Below the pieces are notes generated by a model. It did no database searches and had not been told where the DNA came from. It was given only the letters and a program-made list of their open reading frames with translations. Made by a program: the position numbers and the translations under genes. Below are positions 25,068 to 34,016 of a stretch of DNA of 64,000 nt, piece after piece (within the stretch, counting starts at the first letter, position 1; the number at the start of each line of letters is the position of its first letter). The stretch is from Terrimonas ginsenosidimutans (GTDB lineage Bacteria; Bacteroidota; Bacteroidia; Chitinophagales; Chitinophagaceae): NCBI RefSeq assembly GCF_022012415.1, contig NZ_JAKLTR010000006.1, positions 1 to 64,000 of the forward strand, in the 5' to 3' direction.

Positions 25068-27509
25068 TTACTGTCTTACTCTACCCTGCTCCGCCTCTGC
25101 CCCATTCGCGTTGTGTTTGCGCTGGTCATTGATGGTTTTTCCGAAGCGCCAGCTGAAAGTGAGTACGAACTGGCGGGTGTCGAATCTGTTGAACCAATGC
25201 GCATCGGTATTGGCGAGGTTGTTAATAATGCCATTATTGGCCTGTGTATAAAAAATATCATTAATGCTTAAGCGGAGCGTGGCGGCCGGTGAGATCTTCT
25301 TCTGCACGCCTGTGTTGACACGACCATATCCCTTGGAGATGAACTGGCCATTGGTGATATCGGTCCGGTACATACCGCTTAATTCCGCACTCCAGTCTTT
25401 ACCAAATTTGAACTGGAAGTTGGGACCAACATACCAGAAAGTTCCTTTTGTATTAAGAAAACCGGTGTAGAAATTACTGCGGGTATGGATCTGGGTTACT
25501 TCGTTGTAAAGATTGACGGTAAGCCATTTCCCAAAATCGTGACCTGCATTTACTGATATGCCCATCATTTCTACGGTAGAAAGGTTACCCGGGCGACTGA
25601 AATAGGTCCCGTTCACGATCTCGATGGTCTCCCCCATTTCGTCATGCGTTCTTGAATACGAAAGCGTGGCGGTGATCCGCTGTTTGAAGGTGTAGGATAG
25701 TTCGTAGTTGTCGACGAACGCTGGCTTCAGGAATGGATTACCGACATAGAAGGTAAACTTGTCCAATGGTGAAATGAAAGGATTGAGGTCACGGTATACC
25801 GGGCGGTTGATCCGGCGGCCGTAATTCAGGCCAAGGATATGATCGCCCGCGCTGTCAACCCTGTACTGGAGATAGGCTGTAGGAAACAGGCTGTTGTAAT
25901 CACGTTTGAATGAAGAATCCGGTTTTACGGCATTACCCAGCTGATTGCCGGTGGCATTGGTATTTTCAAAACGCAGACCCAGCTGAACAGAAAGGCGCTT
26001 AAAATCCTTGCTGAGGTTTACATAAGCCGCGTTGATGTTTTCTTTATAGATGAAATGGTTGCTTTTATCATAATCGGGCGAGGTTACATTATTGACTGTA
26101 TAGAAATACTCCGCGAGGTTATCAGTTTTTGTGAAACTTGTTTTTAATCCCGCTGAGAAACTATAACCGCCTTTGAATGGCTTTGAGTAATCCGTTTTTG
26201 CTGAATAGATATCAATGTTTGCCGGCAGATTCCCTGTCAGAAAATCCTGTAGTTTCAGGCTGCCATCCGCACGATAGCTGGCGTTGTCGAAAAGCTGGTT
26301 GTTGCCGGTCTTGTAGTTGAGGTAATCGAGATCAACGGTGAGTTCATGGCCGGACTTATCGATCTGACGGCGGTAGTTAAGATTAACGCCTTTATTTTCA
26401 AACTTTGTTCTTTCCCTGTTCAGTGCCCTGATGGAAGAATCCAGTTGCTGCGAAGGATCCAGGAGGCGGCTTACATTTTCGTTGTTCACCTTGCCGCGGT
26501 TCGACTGGCCGGTGAAAACTACACCCCAGGTTGTTTTCGGATCCTGGTAATAGTCCATACCGATCTTCCCGGTGTAACTGTCTCCCATCCTCCTGATGTA
26601 TGTATTCTGGTTAAAGAATGAAAGCGTGCTGCCATCAGCGTTCTTATATCTTCGGTTAATATCAAGATCATTGAATGAGTTCATTTTATTGTAAGAAAGA
26701 TTTGCAAAGAAGTTGAACTTATTCTGACGCATGTTCAGATTCAGGCTATTGTTACTTCTTGCATATTTTCCCTGGTTATAGCTGGCAGACAGATTTCCAT
26801 TGAAGCCTTTCATCTTACTCTTTTTTGTGCGGATATTGATCACGCCGCCGGTGCCTGCGGCATCATATCTTGCGGGCGGGTTCGTCATGATCTCAATCGT
26901 TTCAATGGCAGAAGATGGTAATCCACGAAGATAATTTTGCAGATCCGCCGCTGAAAGATAGGTAGGCTTATCATCTATAAAAACCGTAACGCCCTGTTTA
27001 CCGCGCAGAGAGATCGTTCCATTCTGATCAACCATGATCCCTGGTGATTTTTCCAGTACATCCAGCACTGTTGTGCCGGCGTTGGAGATCAATGCATCGG
27101 GATTCACCACGGTCCGGTCGATCTTTTGCTCTACAAATGGTTTCCGTGCAGTAACAACAACACCCTCCATTGTTTTTTCCTGTTTCTGTAATACCATTTC
27201 ATTCAACACTACATCGCCTGACGACAGGGAAATGACCGTATCAACAGATTGGTAGCCCACGCCCGTCAGCTGGATCAGATATGAACCTTTCACGAGGTTT
27301 TCAAAGGTGAATGCCCCTGCGGCGTCAGTGATCGCAGTTTTGACAATTGCTGAATCAGTGCCACGTTTCAGCACTGCGGTAACGGATTCAATCGCTTTTC
27401 CCTCTGCCGACTGCACTTTTCCCGCCAGTTTATAACTGTTTTGAGCATACGCGAAAGTACAGGCAAGGCTCAGCCCTATGGCCATACAGGCCATGAAAAA
27501 CTTTTTCAT
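25068..27509 (-). CDS. TonB-dependent-receptor-like outer membrane beta-barrel protein
   Basis: Start chosen at 27509 (MKKFFMACMAIGLSLACTFA, signal peptide ending AYAQ). Residues ~25-100 form a carboxypeptidase-regulatory-like beta sandwich (LAGKVQSAEGKAIESVTAVL), then a plug with GVVVTARKPF, DVLEKSPGIMVDQNGTISLRG and NPPARYDAAGTGGVINIRTK, words typical of Bacteroidota receptors. From about residue 235 on, alternating strands make the OMP_b-brl_3-type barrel. These proteins import or export ligands with TonB energy; here no SusD-like partner is adjacent, so the ligand is not a typical SusCD glycan. The C-terminal ~20 residues after FSWRFGK are hydrophilic and unusual for a barrel end. Confidence 0.9.
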   Translation of the reverse strand: MKKFFMACMAIGLSLACTFAYAQNSYKLAGKVQSAEGKAIESVTAVLKRGTDSAIVKTAITDAAGAFTFENLVKGSYLIQLTGVGYQSVDTVISLSSGDVVLNEMVLQKQEKTMEGVVVTARKPFVEQKIDRTVVNPDALISNAGTTVLDVLEKSPGIMVDQNGTISLRGKQGVTVFIDDKPTYLSAADLQNYLRGLPSSAIETIEIMTNPPARYDAAGTGGVINIRTKKSKMKGFNGNLSASYNQGKYARSNNSLNLNMRQNKFNFFANLSYNKMNSFNDLDINRRYKNADGSTLSFFNQNTYIRRMGDSYTGKIGMDYYQDPKTTWGVVFTGQSNRGKVNNENVSRLLDPSQQLDSSIRALNRERTKFENKGVNLNYRRQIDKSGHELTVDLDYLNYKTGNNQLFDNASYRADGSLKLQDFLTGNLPANIDIYSAKTDYSKPFKGGYSFSAGLKTSFTKTDNLAEYFYTVNNVTSPDYDKSNHFIYKENINAAYVNLSKDFKRLSVQLGLRFENTNATGNQLGNAVKPDSSFKRDYNSLFPTAYLQYRVDSAGDHILGLNYGRRINRPVYRDLNPFISPLDKFTFYVGNPFLKPAFVDNYELSYTFKQRITATLSYSRTHDEMGETIEIVNGTYFSRPGNLSTVEMMGISVNAGHDFGKWLTVNLYNEVTQIHTRSNFYTGFLNTKGTFWYVGPNFQFKFGKDWSAELSGMYRTDITNGQFISKGYGRVNTGVQKKISPAATLRLSINDIFYTQANNGIINNLANTDAHWFNRFDTRQFVLTFSWRFGKTINDQRKHNANGAEAEQGRVRQ

Positions 27510-27603
27510 GAAAAACAAATTATAGGTTGATAAGTCTCCCCGGTAAATTATAGTTTACCGACAAGTTATTGGTAAGGTTTTATATAAATGGGTGTATGCT
27601 AAC

Positions 27604-29640
27604 TCAACTGGCATTTATGCCATCCGGGCTAATGGATTTGATCGTTGAAGTGTCAAAGTTGTAATACATTGTCCACTTTTTTTTCCTGTCAGCTTTTACG
27701 TATTTATCGAGTATCATCTGATGAACTGCTGTGGGTACCGGCTTACCATTCATGATCATTTGCTGGGGGGTCAGCATGAAGGATTTTACCTCATCTGCCT
27801 CATTCACCAATCCTTCTCTGACCAGGTGCGAGATCAGTTCATCTACAGTGATCCAGTTCTCCCGGCGGGACACTGGCGCTTTCTCCGGCTGGTAGGGCGT
27901 TTTATAACTGTTGCGTTCTGTGTGGGTGGATTTATATTCTGTGTAAGTGTCGGATGTTTTTGAGTATTGACCTGCATCCCCCGAGCCGGGCTGGCTTTGT
28001 CTTTTACGGGCGCGCTCTTCATCCTGCCGTGAGATCTGTTCATCCGAAGTGATCCGGTATGCACCAGGTGAGGAATTGGGCTCTATTAATCTTTCCATTG
28101 CCCGCAGCGAATCTTCGGTCGCCTGCATTATGCGCAGGGATCTGCCAAGCTCCATGCCGGCTGCATCAATTGCATTCTTTGTTCTGTTCAGTCCGTTGGA
28201 AAGTGTCTTTTCCGCCCTGCTGAAGATATCGTTATCATCTTCTGTTGCGTATTCCGTTTGATGCACGAAGGTATCATCCAGTTTTCTTTCCTGCTGCCGG
28301 GCCAGTTCATGCACACTATCCGCATACATTGGCCATTCCGCAGGGGTCACCGCTTTTCCATTGACCTGTAGTGAAACGAGCGTATCTCTGATATAATTGA
28401 GCTGATAAAGCTGAGCTTCTTTCTTGAGGATATATGTTTTGAAACCCACTTTTTCAGCTACATTTCCGATGTAAACTGATGTTCCCTCGCCTACCTCTGC
28501 AGGCTGGTAGATCCTGAATGTATTCAGGTCTTCAGCCGTCACATTCTTTCTTACAGGTAATGTATCGGCAGAGGGTGCCTTAGCCACTTTCACATGCGGA
28601 GGCGCCTTCTGTTCTTCACGCTCTGCGAAAGCGGCCAGCATAATGCCTGCTGTTACGAGGCATAGGGTCAGCATGGATTTTTCGATGATCGATAAAGAAT
28701 GGTTGCTGTGCGACACCATCCGGTTAACACGGCCGAGCAGATTTTTTCTTCCTGCCAGGCCAACAGCCATCGAGGGTGTTTGTGATTGAAATTCCTGGCA
28801 GCAGATGAGTGCGCGTATATAGGCCGTTTTATCATTCGTTTTTCCAAGAGTGATATCATCGCAGCAGTTCTCTCTTTCTGTTTTGATCAGGGAAGAAACC
28901 CATAACACTGCAGGGTTAAAAAAGAATACGATCTCCATGAGATGCTGCAGCATATTTACGAGGTAATCCCTCCGGCGGATATGAGCGAGTTCGTGCACCA
29001 GCACTGCTTCTATTTCTGCGGGTTGCATAGCGGCCAGCAGTGCCGCGGGAATAAGAATCACCGGTTTGAAATGACCTATCACCATTGGTACTTTTGCAAT
29101 AGCGGATTCCGCGAGCCGAACCTGTTGTGTGATACCTAATGTTTGGGTAAGCCTGCGAAGCATTTCCTCCCACTCTTCCGATGGCTTTACCGATTCGCGG
29201 CGAAGCCTTTGTAATCCGTGTAATCCGGTAAACAGTTGAACACAACGGGCACATACGATCAGGAACCAGACAAGAACGATCATTTCCGCGTGTGTATTGA
29301 TATATTCCAGGAAGGAGAACTTGCCTGGGTCCTGACCGGCAGATCCGGTTAGGTTGATAGCTTCACCGGCGGGAGGAAATTCAGGACATACTGTAGCGAC
29401 CTGTTGTCTCGCAATAACCACGCGCTGGTACTGGATAACGAACGTGGTGATGATCACTACGGTAAATGATATCAGCAGGCCCACCAGTAAATTATAACGT
29501 TTGCCGGGAGTGGATCTTCTCGTCAGCATGATGACGAGTCCCGCAACAGCCGCCAGTATCAGTCCCTGCCATAATGAGTAAAGAAAGGTATTACTCAATG
29601 CACGGATAATATTATCAGATATGATTGACAGGAGATCCAT
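27604..29640 (-). CDS. BlaR1-like M56 membrane metallopeptidase
   Basis: Membrane sensor-protease of the BlaR1/MecR1 type that usually cleaves the partner BlaI repressor. N-terminal helices at about residues 14-40, 45-68 and 102-122; zinc motif HELAH near residue 213 in VLVHELAHIRRRDYLVNML, and the downstream ERENCCDD acid ligand. After a fourth helix near 330 there is a ~330-residue extracytoplasmic region with GEGTSVYIGNVAEKVGFKTY (no penicillin-binding SxxK/KTG domain), then a Ser/Arg/Gln-rich stretch. So it senses something other than a beta-lactam. Starts 22 bases after the BlaI-type gene: one operon. Confidence 0.9.
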   Translation of the reverse strand: MDLLSIISDNIIRALSNTFLYSLWQGLILAAVAGLVIMLTRRSTPGKRYNLLVGLLISFTVVIITTFVIQYQRVVIARQQVATVCPEFPPAGEAINLTGSAGQDPGKFSFLEYINTHAEMIVLVWFLIVCARCVQLFTGLHGLQRLRRESVKPSEEWEEMLRRLTQTLGITQQVRLAESAIAKVPMVIGHFKPVILIPAALLAAMQPAEIEAVLVHELAHIRRRDYLVNMLQHLMEIVFFFNPAVLWVSSLIKTERENCCDDITLGKTNDKTAYIRALICCQEFQSQTPSMAVGLAGRKNLLGRVNRMVSHSNHSLSIIEKSMLTLCLVTAGIMLAAFAEREEQKAPPHVKVAKAPSADTLPVRKNVTAEDLNTFRIYQPAEVGEGTSVYIGNVAEKVGFKTYILKKEAQLYQLNYIRDTLVSLQVNGKAVTPAEWPMYADSVHELARQQERKLDDTFVHQTEYATEDDNDIFSRAEKTLSNGLNRTKNAIDAAGMELGRSLRIMQATEDSLRAMERLIEPNSSPGAYRITSDEQISRQDEERARKRQSQPGSGDAGQYSKTSDTYTEYKSTHTERNSYKTPYQPEKAPVSRRENWITVDELISHLVREGLVNEADEVKSFMLTPQQMIMNGKPVPTAVHQMILDKYVKADRKKKWTMYYNFDTSTIKSISPDGINAS

Positions 29641-29662
29641 GAAGCAGTTTATTAATGGCTAA

Positions 29663-30067
29663 CTATTTTTTTCCTTCATTTTCAATTTTCCGGAGAATGT
29701 TGCGTACAGCATCCATCTCTTCTTTTGAGGCTTTCTTATTACCGAGCAACTGCATGATCAACTTACTGGCAGATCCTTTATACATCGAATCAACGAACTT
29801 ATCTAACAGAAAGGCTTTGGTCTTCTGTTCTTCTTCCGCCACGCTGTAAATATGTTTCATGCTGGTCTCGTCCCTCACCAGAATTCTTTTTTCAAACATT
29901 ATCTGCATCAGCTTAAGCGTGGATGTATAGTTCACCTCCCGCTGATCATTCAGCTGATCGTTCACAAATCTTACGGTAGAGGGACCATGCTCCCACAATA
30001 CCTGTAGTATTTCAAGCTCAGACTTTGTCGGTTCAGGCTTTTTACCATCTTCCAGCTTTTCTTTCAT
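29663..30067 (-). CDS. BlaI/MecI-family transcriptional repressor
   Basis: Winged-helix repressor of the Penicillinase_R family. I take the ATG at 30067 (MKEKLEDGKKPEPTKSELEI) because the family begins at the TKSELEILQVLWEHG helix; the longer frame from 30100 would include the promoter palindrome. Recognition region VNYTSTLKLMQIMFEKRILVRDE follows (words NYTSTLKLMQ and RDETSMKH), then a C-terminal dimer helix. It controls, and is probably cleaved by, the M56 protease encoded 22 bases downstream. The operon's other targets may include the barrel gene next in line. Confidence 0.92.
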   Translation of the reverse strand: MKEKLEDGKKPEPTKSELEILQVLWEHGPSTVRFVNDQLNDQREVNYTSTLKLMQIMFEKRILVRDETSMKHIYSVAEEEQKTKAFLLDKFVDSMYKGSASKLIMQLLGNKKASKEEMDAVRNILRKIENEGKK

Positions 30068-30087
30068 ATATCTAAGGTAGGAATTTT

Positions 30088-30097
30088 TTCGTACGAA
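30088..30097. promoter_or_regulatory. candidate BlaI operator palindrome TTCGTACGAA
   Basis: A perfect 10-base palindrome 20 bases before the chosen BlaI start codon, with GTAC at its centre. BlaI-type repressors bind short dyads carrying TACA/TGTA cores just upstream of their own gene; the fit is approximate. Confidence 0.35.
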
Positions 30098-30217
30098 CAA
30101 ACAGGTAGCATTATTTTTTTACCTTTTTTTCTTTTCCCTAACAAATTGAGACATTTTCAAACAGCGGTGTATTGAAAGCGGGTGAATTGATCAAAAGCAT
30201 GAATGGCCGGCGGAAAT

Positions 30218-30251
30218 AAAAAAAGCTGACCAGGAATGTTCCCGGTCAGCC
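30218..30251 (-). terminator. terminator of the glycine-zipper lipoprotein gene
   Basis: Minus-strand GGCTGACCGGGAA-CA-TTCCTGGTCAGC (one mismatch) followed by seven T, 24 bases past the stop at 30275. Confidence 0.85.
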
Positions 30252-30274
30252 GATATATATGTGTGTCAAGAATA

Positions 30275-30643
30275 TTACTGTTTCTTTTTAGGCGTCACGC
30301 GGCCATCTTTTTTATCTTCCCCACGTCCGATCAGGTAACCTGTACCTGCGCCGATCGCGCCACCTACTACTGCGCCTGCAGCTTTATTGTTACTTACTGT
30401 TGCACCAACCAGGGCGCCACCACCTGCTCCAAGTACGGTACCTTTTGCAGCCTTACTCCATCCCTGCTTATTATTACTATTATTTGCAGGTGCGGCCGTG
30501 TTGGTCTGCACAGGCACATACTTCACTTTCTCTACCACCACCGGTTGAGGTTGTGTTGTGGATGCAGCTGCTGTTTTTTCTTCTTTACTACGACAGGAGA
30601 CAAACAATACTGCAGTAGTTATAACGATAATTGCCTTTTTCAT
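30275..30643 (-). CDS. glycine-zipper lipoprotein
   Basis: Lipoprotein signal with LFVSC (Cys17), an Ala/Thr/Pro/Gln linker, then a glycine-zipper region (GTVLGAGGGALVGATVS, AAGAVVGGAIGAGTGYLIG) at about residues 68-108 and a basic tail (KKDGRVTPKKKQ). Such YMGG/Gly-zipper proteins sit at the outer membrane and help envelope integrity; the exact role is unknown. Monocistronic, with its own terminator. Confidence 0.85.
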   Translation of the reverse strand: MKKAIIVITTAVLFVSCRSKEEKTAAASTTQPQPVVVEKVKYVPVQTNTAAPANNSNNKQGWSKAAKGTVLGAGGGALVGATVSNNKAAGAVVGGAIGAGTGYLIGRGEDKKDGRVTPKKKQ

Positions 30644-30915
30644 AATCGATGTTTTTGATCTGACAGTAATTTTTCAATTTTCATACCAAGCCTGCCAGAT
30701 TATTAGAAATCAGTAGATTGAAAATGTGGAATGGTGTGGAGGTGGTGTTTTATTTCCCCATATCGCTGATAGATGGGCGATTGTCGGGGCGCGATGTTAT
30801 AAGGCCGCGATATGTTAATGCTTTGTCATCGACCATCGCTCCTCATCCTTCCTCTCAGCTCTTCAAACTTTACTCCGATGCAACGATCAACCTGATGCGC
30901 TTGTCACCTGCCTTT

Positions 30916-31617
30916 ATGAAATCAAAACACTTACTAATTGCATTGCCTTTGCTTTGTTTAGCTGGTATAGCTAATGCACAGCGTACGACATTTTCAGTCG
31001 GACTAAATTCCGGATTGTTCAGTTATCGTGGAGATCAGGCTTTTTCTATTGAGAATACACAGCCTGCTATTCTGCGTACAAATTTTTCTCCTGATGAGAA
31101 CAGCCGGTCAGGATTTTCGTATGAAGTGAATTCGAATGTTCAGTATGTTTCAAAAACGAAACTGATAGTTGGTGGTGAAGTTGCTTTTCAATCATTGCAG
31201 AGCAAGTCGACTGTCACTTATCTTTCCCCTTCTATTTTCGCGAGTGCGTTAATACCAGCTGAAGGATCTGCTGAGTCAACCAGCCAGTACATCTGCATCA
31301 CTCCTTTTATCGGGTTCAGGGCATTGGATAAAAAATTAAAGATCGATATCACCACTGGATTCGAGATAGCAAGCGCTGTCAGCAGAAAAGAAAAGATTGA
31401 TGTGCGGCTTACCATGAACGGTGATACTTATAATAAAGTAAATGATCTGAGCAAACAGGGCGACCAGCGCGTCCGCATACAGGTGACCGCATCTCTTAAC
31501 AGGTGGGGGCTTACAACAGGTTATGTGCAGGGATACAAAAACTATTACGGAGATAACGAGTTTCTGAAAGCGCGCGCGCAGTTTGTGCGAATGGGGCTGA
31601 CCTATCGGATCAGGTAG
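30916..31617 (+). CDS. outer membrane beta-barrel protein
   Basis: The ATG at 30916 gives a proper signal peptide (MKSKHLLIALPLLCLAGIANA-Q); the 66 upstream in-frame codons from 30718 look non-coding. The mature 212 residues show alternating amphipathic strands (TFSVGLNSGLFSYRGD, KLIVGGEVAFQSL, ICITPFIGFRALDKKLKIDI) and end FVRMGLTYRIR, an aromatic/Arg-terminated final strand expected of a porin-like barrel. No specific ligand or family name can be given. Confidence 0.75.
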   Translation: MKSKHLLIALPLLCLAGIANAQRTTFSVGLNSGLFSYRGDQAFSIENTQPAILRTNFSPDENSRSGFSYEVNSNVQYVSKTKLIVGGEVAFQSLQSKSTVTYLSPSIFASALIPAEGSAESTSQYICITPFIGFRALDKKLKIDITTGFEIASAVSRKEKIDVRLTMNGDTYNKVNDLSKQGDQRVRIQVTASLNRWGLTTGYVQGYKNYYGDNEFLKARAQFVRMGLTYRIR

Positions 31618-31639
31618 GAGTAGAAAGCAGAAGCTCAGT

Positions 31640-31735
31640 CGTCTGAAAGTTTAATGGTTCATAGTTTAAAAGTTCGGTCGTTGGCCGGATCGGGAGATTG
31701 CCCCTTTTAAGCTTTTGAACTATTAAACTTTCAAC
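31640..31735. repeat. GTTTAAAAGTTTAA-class hairpin, copy 1
   Basis: Left arm GAAAGTTTAATGGTTCATAG then TTTAAAAGTTC; right arm CTTTTGAACTATTAAACTTTC. AT-rich inverted repeat whose arms are built of the direct word GTTTAA. Same class at 32171, 32935 and 55832. Confidence 0.65.
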
Positions 31736-31857
31736 CTTTTTCCTACCCCTATAAGGCCAATCAATTTATTTTAATCAATAAATAACTGTAAGTAAGTTTA
31801 TTACAGACCTATCGTAAATATACGATGTTGATACATTCATAAAATCTCTGCAAACAC

Positions 31858-31888
31858 TTGACAACAGGCACTTTATTATGTACGTTTG
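31858..31888 (+). promoter_or_regulatory. Bacteroidota-type promoter for the 37-aa gene
   Basis: TTG at 31858-31860 and TACGTTTG at 31881-31888 with 20 bases between, matching the -33 TTG / -7 TAnnTTTG consensus well. Predicted start near 31895 gives a ~100-base leader before the ATG at 31997. Confidence 0.6.
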
Positions 31889-31996
31889 CAATATCTCCAC
31901 TCCTTTGTAAAATCACAGAAGACTTTTATTGTTTCGGAACCGGTGTCCTTTGGAATGACCTGAACCCCTTTTTATCGAAACTAAAAACTTTTGTGT

Positions 31997-32110
31997 ATGA
32001 AAAAAATCAACACATTATTGAAGAACGAGAACGTACAGGCAACACTTGTAATCACTACTGTATTTCTCATCACAGGCCTGATCACATTATTTACAGCAGT
32101 TTACGGTTGA
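31997..32110 (+). CDS. 37-aa single-helix membrane peptide
   Basis: From ATG at 31997 the frame reads MKKINTLLKNENVQATLVIT followed by TVFLITGLITLFTAVYG and TGA. It has a basic amphipathic N-terminus and one ~20-residue hydrophobic helix, so it should insert in the inner membrane with N-in orientation. A consensus promoter lies 109 bases upstream and a UUCG-loop terminator starts 26 bases after the stop, making a complete, isolated transcription unit of about 260 bases. No family recognised. The overlapping longer frame (31858-32121) starts inside the promoter and is not credible. The transcript might also act as a small RNA. Confidence 0.6.
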   Translation: MKKINTLLKNENVQATLVITTVFLITGLITLFTAVYG

Positions 32111-32135
32111 TATTTAGTTGAGGTTAACCTGATTC

Positions 32136-32161
32136 AAACCGGCTTCGGCCGGTTTTTTTAA
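32136..32161 (+). terminator. UUCG-loop terminator of the 37-aa gene
   Basis: AAACCGGC-TTCG-GCCGGTTT followed by T tract: the C(UUCG)G tetraloop gives a very stable intrinsic terminator. Confidence 0.9.
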
Positions 32162-32170
32162 TGCGCTGAA

Positions 32171-32333
32171 GGTTTTAAAGTTTAAGAGTCCAATGGATTA
32201 AGAGTTTAAAAGTTTAATAGTTTAATAGTTTAATAGTTGACTATATAAATCCCAGGAAACGCCTAAACGCTTAACAGTTCAACTTTTAAACTCTTAAACT
32301 ATTAAACTTTTAAACTTTGCAACTTTGCAACTT
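32171..32333. repeat. GTTTAAAAGTTTAA-class hairpin, copy 2
   Basis: The longest member here: the left arm repeats AGTTTAATAGTTTAATAGTT (with GTTTAAGAG and GTTTAAAAG variants) and the right arm repeats AACTATTAAACTTTTAAAC. Ends with AACTTTGCAACTTTGCAACT. Placed between the 37-aa gene and the secreted protein gene at 32400. Confidence 0.7.
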
Positions 32334-32399
32334 TCCCCCATCAAACTTTTTCCCTTTTCTAATAAATGGTTTAATTTCCTGAAACATTAAACCATTACT

Positions 32400-32915
32400 A
32401 TGCGCCTTAAAAAGATCTTCAGCTTATTGCTTTGTTTGGTATTGACAGTATCAATACGTGCACAAAATACAGAAACGGATAAGGGAATCCAGGAGAAGAT
32501 GAAGTTGCTGGCCTTCCTGGAAGGTAATTGGAAAGGTAAAGGCTCGATCACGAGAGCGGATGGCAAACATTCGTTTGATCAGACGGAAAAAGTACAGTTC
32601 AAGCTTGATCAGACATTAATGCTGATTGAAGGGAACGGCACTGCGGAGGGACGAAGCATTCACAATGCATTAGCCATTATCAGCTGGAACAAAGAAGCTT
32701 CAAATTATAATTTTCAGTCGTGGTTATCTACAGGACAAGGCAGCAAATTCAAAGCGGAAATAAAAGACAACAAGCTATACTGGTATCCCAACGAGAATAT
32801 GCAGTATGTCATCTGGATCAACGAAAAGGGGCAGTGGGCGGAAATCGGTGAAATGAAGCGGAACAATGAATGGTTTCGTTTCTTCGAGATGACGCTGGAT
32901 AAGGAGGTGAAGTAG
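32400..32915 (+). CDS. secreted DUF1579-like protein
   Basis: Signal peptide MRLKKIFSLLLCLVLTVSIRAQ, then LAFLEGNWKGKGSITRADGK, the opening of DUF1579/heme-binding-barrel-like domains in which LxGxWxGxG starts the first strand. Further strand words include NALAIISWNKEASNYNFQSW and YVIWINEKGQWAEIGEM. Function of these periplasmic proteins is unknown. Length 171 is normal. Bracketed by hairpins of the same class on both sides. Confidence 0.7.
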   Translation: MRLKKIFSLLLCLVLTVSIRAQNTETDKGIQEKMKLLAFLEGNWKGKGSITRADGKHSFDQTEKVQFKLDQTLMLIEGNGTAEGRSIHNALAIISWNKEASNYNFQSWLSTGQGSKFKAEIKDNKLYWYPNENMQYVIWINEKGQWAEIGEMKRNNEWFRFFEMTLDKEVK

Positions 32916-32934
32916 GCCGGGGTAGAGAGGTGTA

Positions 32935-33071
32935 GAAGTTTAAGGGTTTAAAAGTTTAAGAGTTTAATAGTTTAAAAGTTTAAGAGTTTAAGAGTTTAAA
33001 TGTCACTGTCTAGAGACTCAAGGGTTCGAACCTCAAAACTATTAAACTATTAAACTTTTAAACTATTAAAC
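32935..33071. repeat. GTTTAAAAGTTTAA-class hairpin, copy 3
   Basis: Left arm of repeated GTTTAAAAGTTTAAGAGTTT words and right arm AACTATTAAACTATTAAACT, between the converging secreted-protein gene and rpiA. Probably terminates both. Confidence 0.7.
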
Positions 33072-33111
33072 GATCTCCTTAACGGCGGTTTCAGACCAGG
33101 TTGTCCCAGGG

Positions 33112-33801
33112 TTATCTGAAATTGATCGTCTCTACCCGTCCATCACTATGGCCGATGATCGCACTGGACGCCATCCGGACAAACAGCCCGGTTTCCACCA
33201 CGCCGGTAATGTTCCTGATGAAAGTATTTATTGCCGGGGCATCATCGATATGATCAAACTGGCAATCGAGAATATAATGCTGATGATCAGTAATGAATGG
33301 AGTTCCATTCTTCTCTCTCAGCTTTACGGAGCGGCAGATACCCGCGTCCAGGAGGCGTCGCATTACCTGTTTGTAACCGAAGCGGATCACTTCTACCGGA
33401 AGCGGGAATCTGCCCAGTTGGGAAACGTATTTCGATCCATCAGCGATCACTATCATTTTTTCAGCGGCAGCTGCGACGATCTTTTCCTGCAAGAGTGCTC
33501 CGCCGCCGCCTTTGATCAGCTGACCCTGAGGATCGATCTCATCAGCACCATCTATCGCTATTGGCAGTTGCGCCACCTGGTCAAGATCAGTAAGGGGAAT
33601 ACCTGCTTCGAGCGCCAGGCTGACGGTTTGGGCGGAAGTAGGTACAGCCCGGATCTCCAAACCCTGCGAAACACGAACACCCAGCTCCCGGATCAGCCAG
33701 TAAACGGTGGAGCCGGTACCCAGTCCGAAATTCATTCCATTCTTCACGAGATCCGCAGCAAATACACCAGCATTCTTTTTTACTTCCTCAGATGACAACA
33801 T
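33112..33801 (-). CDS. rpiA: ribose-5-phosphate isomerase A
   Basis: Interconverts ribose-5-phosphate and ribulose-5-phosphate in the pentose phosphate pathway (cytoplasm). All RpiA motifs are visible in 229 residues: the phosphate loop NFGLGTGSTVYWLI, IPLTDLDQV, the catalytic AIDGADEIDPQGQLIKGGGG region (words AIDGADEID and KGGGGALLQEK, with the general-base aspartate and lysine), and the C-terminal NITGVVETGLFVRMA. Monocistronic and convergent with the secreted DUF1579-like gene. Confidence 0.97.
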   Translation of the reverse strand: MLSSEEVKKNAGVFAADLVKNGMNFGLGTGSTVYWLIRELGVRVSQGLEIRAVPTSAQTVSLALEAGIPLTDLDQVAQLPIAIDGADEIDPQGQLIKGGGGALLQEKIVAAAAEKMIVIADGSKYVSQLGRFPLPVEVIRFGYKQVMRRLLDAGICRSVKLREKNGTPFITDHQHYILDCQFDHIDDAPAINTFIRNITGVVETGLFVRMASSAIIGHSDGRVETINFR

Positions 33802-34016
33802 AAACTTGATTTTACAGAGTGATAAAAATAGATGATTTCTGTTGATGGATCATTTGAGATAAAACTCCATGAAATAACCATGAGGAAAAAACAATTTTCT
33901 GACGTGTTTTTCACCTGATCTCACCGGCCCGGGTGCTTAGTTTTGGTTCAAGTGAAGGAGACGTATCAGTGAGTATCCCGCGTCGCTATTGCTGATCTTT
34001 CCTTTTATGGGAGACA

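Noticed and set aside
27604-29640. Beta-lactam sensor BlaR1
   Set aside because: No penicillin-binding domain motifs are present after the M56 domain, so the name BlaR1 was not used as a function.
30718-30915. 66-codon N-terminal extension of the barrel protein
   Set aside because: The extension buries the signal peptide MKSKHLLIALPLLCLAGIANA, which must be at the N-terminus.
31858-32121. 87-codon frame overlapping the 37-aa gene
   Set aside because: It would start inside the promoter element and has no protein-like sequence; the 37-codon frame fits the promoter-terminator unit better.
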